A DNA stretch of 9,727 bases from an uncultured Prevotella sp. (GTDB lineage Bacteria; Bacteroidota; Bacteroidia; Bacteroidales; Bacteroidaceae). Shown piece by piece: positions 6,024 to 9,727 of the stretch. The notes under the pieces are model-generated. The model ran no database searches. It saw only the letters and a list, made by a program, of their open reading frames with translations, and was not told the DNA's origin. The position numbers and the translations under genes are program-made. The number at the start of each line of letters is the position of its first letter. The stretch's first letter is position 1. The stretch lies in contig CAKQFW010000071.1 of the NCBI GenBank assembly GCA_934230965.1, positions 1-9,727 on the forward strand, written 5' to 3'.

Positions 6024-7619
6024 TTAATGTTTCTTTTTCAATTTAAGCTTAGGAATATTTACCTTATCGCCTACCGATAGCTGCCCCTTATTCACGGCCT
6101 CGACATAACATTCCATGCCCTCGCCCAGATAGGCACGACTTATCGATTTCAGAGTCTGCCCCTGTCGTAGTGTCACCGTTTTGTCAATGCCAATAATCTG
6201 ATAGGCACCAGTGCGCACACGCGGATCAGCATCGTAAGCCGAAGATGCAGGAGTTTTTGCCTCAGGAGCCTTCACCTCAGACTTCTTTACCTCAGGCTTC
6301 TTTACCTCTTCACGCGAAGGTTTAACAGCCGACGGTGTTACGTTATTGCCTGGAGACGTAGTGCTTGCATTAACCGTTTGGTTTGCAGCAGCACCCTTCT
6401 CATCCAAAGTAACAGATGCAGTCTTTTCTTTCGCTGACGATGATGCGTTAGTAGCCGATGCCGTCATAAACGAAACATCTTCTGTTTGCGCATCCTTGTC
6501 ATTTACTAACTTCTGGAAACGGTTCGACAGCAAATTATAATCTTTTTGCAGTGTAACTAACTGCGTTTTGTTTTGCTGTTCTATTGAGAGGTGATAATAG
6601 ATGCCCCAAATGCCAGCAGCCACAAGAACAATAGCAACTGCCGAAACCACACCCATTATCCACATGGCTCGTTTGTAAAGAACAGCGTATCTTCGGCATG
6701 AATTCTTTAGCTTTCTGTTTTCGTTCTTCAAAGCAAAGTTTTCATCTTTCAATCTTTCAATACGGTCAGTAACAGCCCGTGCATTGGGCATCTCAGTTTC
6801 TTTTGAGCTTGCTACACTTTGTGTTTGAGCTGATGCCTCGGCGTTAGTATCTTCTGATTTCTCTCCCGAATGCATTGCATCAATATGCACATTAGCAATA
6901 TGCAATGACGAGATATTGAGCGACGCCATGTCTCCAGCCGTTGTTTCCTTTGAATGAGAAGGAGCCTCTTCTGAGGTAGGCACTGAAGCTTCTGAAGTAG
7001 GCACCGACGCTTCTGAAGTAGAGGCAGCCTCTGTTGACGTTGAAACGGGTTTTTCTGAAACAGCCGTCGACTTCTCTATAACCGAAGCTGGCTTTTCCAT
7101 AGTAGGAGCAGAAGTTGATGAAGCCGAAGCAGCAACATGAGCAGCCGTAGCCTCATTATCCTTTTTAGGCACAATTTCCTCGGTTGCGTTATTTTCAACC
7201 TCGTCTGTTGTTACACCTTCTTCTACATCTAAAGAATTATCTATTTCATCAATCGTATCGCTCGCCTCAGTTTCTGGCTCAGTTTGCGAAAAGTCAACCC
7301 CCTCATTCAGCACCACTGTTTCAAACTGAGCAAACGGACTGTTCACCCTATCGCGCAACACCACATCAGGCGTAAAGGTTATCTTATTGCGTCCATCAAT
7401 AACGATACGTTCGCCAGTGTTTACATCAACACTTTCGCGAGCGTTTACACTCGTTATCTTAAACGTTCCCAGCGATTTTACCTTCACGTTCTTTTCTCGT
7501 TCTATTCCTTCGCGCAGCACGGCAAACATCTGCTGCACAAAGCGTTCAGCAGCCTCCTTGTCAAGACCATACTTGGCCATGACATCGCGTGTCAGGTCTA
7601 CACGTTTAACGTTCGTCAT
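6024..7619 (-). CDS. HU-domain protein with membrane anchor and LysM domain
   Basis: This 531-residue protein joins three modules. Residues 1-100 are an HU/IHF-type DNA-binding domain: GTFKI at 51-55, an arm region VNTGERIVIDGRNKITFTP, and no proline at the usual NPATG position. Residues 101-283 are an acidic Ser/Thr/Ala/Glu linker with short repeats. A probable coiled coil (284-306) and a basic stretch (K303-R317) precede one hydrophobic segment (about 319-343). A second probable coiled coil follows (345-375), then a Lys/Pro/Glu-rich linker (433-455) and a LysM-like peptidoglycan-binding domain (about 471-525). The positive charge just before the membrane segment predicts the HU end in the cytoplasm and the LysM end in the periplasm. 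A role tethering DNA to the envelope is inferred, and no function is proven here. The start at 7619 overlaps the preceding HU gene by 14 bp, suggesting translational coupling. A GC-rich hairpin follows the stop. Confidence 0.85.
   Translation of the reverse strand: MTNVKRVDLTRDVMAKYGLDKEAAERFVQQMFAVLREGIEREKNVKVKSLGTFKITSVNARESVDVNTGERIVIDGRNKITFTPDVVLRDRVNSPFAQFETVVLNEGVDFSQTEPETEASDTIDEIDNSLDVEEGVTTDEVENNATEEIVPKKDNEATAAHVAASASSTSAPTMEKPASVIEKSTAVSEKPVSTSTEAASTSEASVPTSEASVPTSEEAPSHSKETTAGDMASLNISSLHIANVHIDAMHSGEKSEDTNAEASAQTQSVASSKETEMPNARAVTDRIERLKDENFALKNENRKLKNSCRRYAVLYKRAMWIMGVVSAVAIVLVAAGIWGIYYHLSIEQQNKTQLVTLQKDYNLLSNRFQKLVNDKDAQTEDVSFMTASATNASSSAKEKTASVTLDEKGAAANQTVNASTTSPGNNVTPSAVKPSREEVKKPEVKKSEVKAPEAKTPASSAYDADPRVRTGAYQIIGIDKTVTLRQGQTLKSISRAYLGEGMECYVEAVNKGQLSVGDKVNIPKLKLKKKH
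6968..7030 (-). repeat. 21-bp repeat inside the HU-LysM linker
   Basis: Units starting at 6968, 6989 and 7010 share CTTCTGARGTAG on the plus strand, the third being degenerate. They encode the seven-residue repeat TSEASVP in the linker (about residues 197-219). Such in-frame units can change copy number and alter linker length without breaking the frame. Confidence 0.6.
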
Positions 7620-7902
7620 CAGTGCCCCCTTTCTTCAACATTTCTTTCATTGAAACATCTGGCTTAAAGTTCAGCACCAGTTTTGGCGGCACCATCATAC
7701 GTTGCCCTGTAGCCGGATTTACAACAATACGTTCCATCCGGTTTTTCAGTTCAAAAGTTCCAAAGTCGGGAATTGAAACATTGTCGCCCTCGTCAAAATA
7801 AGACGCCATTGTTTCAATCACGCACCTCACAAGCTTTTGAGTATTGTCTTGCGTATAACCAGTACGCTGAGCCAATTCAGTGATGAAATCTTTGTTATTC
7901 AT
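7606..7902 (-). CDS. HU/IHF family DNA-binding protein
   Basis: A 98-residue histone-like protein covering essentially one HU/IHF domain. These proteins work as dimers whose two beta-arms wrap the minor groove and bend DNA. Visible marks are the helical N-terminus (residues 3-37), IPDFGTFEL at 44-52, and the arm motif NPATGQRMMVPPKLVLNFKP at 62-81, with Pro63 at the position where IHF and HU insert a proline between base pairs. It lacks any membrane segment. It starts 40 nt after rimO and its last 14 bp overlap the start of the HU-LysM gene. That arrangement suggests the two are made together, and a heterodimer is possible. The family call is firm. The assignment as IHF-like rather than HU-like is not. 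Confidence 0.9.
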   Translation of the reverse strand: MNNKDFITELAQRTGYTQDNTQKLVRCVIETMASYFDEGDNVSIPDFGTFELKNRMERIVVNPATGQRMMVPPKLVLNFKPDVSMKEMLKKGGTDDER

Positions 7903-7942
7903 AGAGAAAGGAATAGAATAATTATGACTGTGGTTACGACCC

Positions 7943-9244
7943 TTATTTTTCTACTGGCGTAGCATAGAGGTCAAACTCGTCGCTATCATTGATATGTACG
8001 TTATAGAAGCAGCCCACGCGCAAACGTTTTTCTGCCGACACCAGCACCTCGGGATCAACCTCGGGCGAGCAGAATTCAGAACGTCCGATATAGTATTCGC
8101 CCTCTTTACGGTCGATGATAACACGCATATCGGTGCCCACCTTTGCGGCCTCAACCTCGGTGCTCACCTGTTGTTGCAAAGTCATCAAGCGGTCAAGTCT
8201 ACTTTGTTTTACCTCAGCTGGCACATCGTCTTCATAATGTTCGGCGCTATAAGTGCCCTCCTCTTCCGAATAGGCAAAAGCGCCCATACGTTCGAAACGA
8301 GCCCAACGCACAAACTCCATCAGCTCATCAAAGTCGGCATCAGTTTCGCCAGGAAAGCCCACCAGCAACGTGGTGCGCAAGTGTATGCCAGGCACACGTC
8401 GGCGAATTTCGGCTACGAGGTCCATCGTTTCTTGCTTTGTTACATGGCGGTGCATGCGTGTGAGCATGTGGTCAGAGATATGCTGCAATGCTATATCAAG
8501 ATACTTGCACACATTGGGGCGAGCAGCCATCACGTCGAGCAGCTCCAGCGGAAACTGGTTTGGATAAGCATAATGCAAGCGTATCCACTTCACACCGTCA
8601 ATATCGGCAATATGGTCTATCAGCTCTGCGATATGGCGTTTGCCATCAAGGTCTACACCATAATAAGTAAGCTCTTGGGCAATAATCTGAAACTCTTTCA
8701 CGCCTTGCTTTACCAGTTCGCGCACCTCGTCAAGTATTTCAGCTTCAGGTCGGCTTACATGTTTACCCGTAATGATAGGTATGGCGCAGTAGGCACAACG
8801 GCGATCGCAGCCTTCACTAATCTTTAGGTAAGCATAGTGACGCGGCGTGGTAAGCACGCGCTGCCCATTGCACGACGGTTCTACATTCTTGCCCAGGTCT
8901 TTTATCAGATTTTTATAGTCAAACTTGCCATAATATTTGTCTACCTGTGGTATTTCGTCCTCCAGCTCTTTACGATAGCGCTGCGACAGGCATCCCATCA
9001 CAAACAGCTTCTTCAGTCGGCCTTCTTCCTTAGCTTGGGCAAATTCAAGAATAGTGTCGATGCTCTCTTGCTTAGCGTCTTCAATAAAGCCACATGTATT
9101 GATAACAGCAATCTCTCCAGAGGGATGCTTCGGGTCGTGTGAGCAGTGATAGCCTGCAGCCTCAAACTGGCGCATGAGGCTCTCGCTGTCGACGAGGTTC
9201 TTCGAACATCCCATGGTTATAACGTCAACGTGTCCTTTTTTCAT
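7943..9244 (-). CDS. rimO: Ribosomal protein S12 methylthiotransferase RimO
   Basis: RimO is a radical-SAM enzyme that adds a methylthio group to a conserved aspartate of ribosomal protein S12. It uses two 4Fe-4S clusters. The 433-residue protein has the N-terminal UPF0004 domain with cluster ligands Cys13 (MGCSKNLVDSE), Cys51 (NTCGF) and Cys85 (MGC). The radical-SAM motif CDRRCAYC follows at 146-153 (Cys146, Cys150, Cys153), and a C-terminal TRAM domain lies at about 370-430. MGCSKNLVDSE and GCDRRCAYCAIP favour RimO over its tRNA-modifying relative MiaB. Length is typical and all six cluster cysteines are present. The start at 9244 lies 3 nt after the ftsY stop, so the two are almost certainly cotranscribed. 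An HU-family gene follows 40 nt later. Confidence 0.96.
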   Translation of the reverse strand: MKKGHVDVITMGCSKNLVDSESLMRQFEAAGYHCSHDPKHPSGEIAVINTCGFIEDAKQESIDTILEFAQAKEEGRLKKLFVMGCLSQRYRKELEDEIPQVDKYYGKFDYKNLIKDLGKNVEPSCNGQRVLTTPRHYAYLKISEGCDRRCAYCAIPIITGKHVSRPEAEILDEVRELVKQGVKEFQIIAQELTYYGVDLDGKRHIAELIDHIADIDGVKWIRLHYAYPNQFPLELLDVMAARPNVCKYLDIALQHISDHMLTRMHRHVTKQETMDLVAEIRRRVPGIHLRTTLLVGFPGETDADFDELMEFVRWARFERMGAFAYSEEEGTYSAEHYEDDVPAEVKQSRLDRLMTLQQQVSTEVEAAKVGTDMRVIIDRKEGEYYIGRSEFCSPEVDPEVLVSAEKRLRVGCFYNVHINDSDEFDLYATPVEK

Positions 9245-9247
9245 TGT

Positions 9248-9727
9248 TTATTTGTTATCAAAGAGAGAATCAACAAATTGTTTCTTATTGAACAGCTGCA
9301 GAGCCTCCATCGACTCGCCCAGACCGATATATTTTACGGGCACCTTCAGCTGGTCGCTGATGCCTATCACCACACCACCTTTGGCCGTGCCATCAAGTTT
9401 GGTGATAGCCAGCGATGTGATTGAAGTAACGGCCGAGAACTGTTTTGCTTGTTCAAAGGCATTTTGGCCCGTACTGCCATCCAGCACCAGCATCACCTCG
9501 TCAGGAGCGGTAGGAACCACCTTCTTCATTACCTCCTTAATCTTCTTCAGCTCGTTCATCAAGCCCACCTTATTGTGCAGACGTCCGGCGGTATCGATAA
9601 TTACCACATCGGCGCCATTAGCTTTGGCTGACGAGATGGTATCAAAAGCTACCGAAGCGGGGTCAGAGCCCATCTGCTGCTTGATAACAGGCACGCCTAC
9701 GCGCTCGCCCCAAATGCAAATCTGCTC
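9248..9727 (-). CDS. ftsY: Signal recognition particle receptor FtsY (C-terminal part)
   Basis: FtsY is the GTPase at the inner membrane that receives ribosome-SRP complexes and delivers nascent membrane proteins to the translocon. The last 159 residues of the G domain are visible. The frame stays open to the right edge and the N-terminal A and N domains lie outside. Within the fragment are the G3 motif DTAGR at 45-49 followed by LHNKVGLMNELKKI, which is typical of FtsY rather than Ffh, the G4 motif TKLDG at 109-113, and the closing GLGE at 135-138. There is no M domain after the G domain, which also rules out Ffh. The stop is 3 nt before rimO. Any promoter lies upstream, outside the window. 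Confidence 0.95.
   Translation of the reverse strand, partial: EQICIWGERVGVPVIKQQMGSDPASVAFDTISSAKANGADVVIIDTAGRLHNKVGLMNELKKIKEVMKKVVPTAPDEVMLVLDGSTGQNAFEQAKQFSAVTSITSLAITKLDGTAKGGVVIGISDQLKVPVKYIGLGESMEALQLFNKKQFVDSLFDNK

Noticed and set aside
7994..8827. Open frame of 277 codons on the plus strand
   Set aside because: It is antisense to rimO. The rich His/Ala/Leu content is what the reverse strand of this gene would give, and no family resemblance is seen.

Overview
The window looks like chromosomal DNA from a Bacteroidales bacterium, most likely Prevotella or a close relative. Four things point there. Three candidate promoters match the Bacteroidetes pattern (TTTG or TTG, a 19-20 bp spacer, then TAnnTTTG). 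Gene starts lack clear Shine-Dalgarno sequences. One gene encodes a DUF3256 protein, a family I know from Bacteroidales. The window also carries an HU-type DNA-binding domain fused to a membrane anchor and a LysM domain. I see no insertion sequence, phage gene, CRISPR array, tRNA or rRNA, so this is mainly a housekeeping region.

Layout. Positions 1-243 hold a promoter and a structured AT-rich leader with two copies of a 14-bp palindrome. A rightward pair follows: threonylcarbamoyl-AMP synthase (TsaC type, 244-813) and a ClC-family chloride transporter or channel with C-terminal CBS domains (833-2671). From 2672 to 3045 there is a gene-poor convergent intergenic region. It has an array of about ten 21-bp tandem repeats, a leftward terminator with a GUGA tetraloop, and a leftward promoter just upstream of that terminator. 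Together these would make a leftward RNA of roughly 65 nt.

Everything to the right is on the minus strand. In transcription order it is ftsY (partial, runs off the right edge), rimO, a small HU-family gene, the HU-TM-LysM fusion gene overlapping it by 14 bp, a GC-rich hairpin, a small cupin, the phosphohexomutase with its own promoter and an operator-like palindrome, a terminator-like hairpin, and the DUF3256 gene.

How the genes fit together. ftsY (SRP receptor), rimO (ribosomal protein S12 modification) and the two HU-type genes have gaps of 3 and 40 nt and a 14-bp overlap, which suggests one transcript. The two HU-fold proteins could pair, which would place an HU dimer on the inner face of the membrane with a LysM domain outside. 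The mutase, the cupin and the DUF3256 protein look like separately controlled units.

The points most worth a second look are the HU-TM-LysM protein and its overlapping partner, the promoter-terminator microtranscript with the adjacent 21-bp array, and the twin palindromes ahead of tsaC. None of these can be called novel without database searches.
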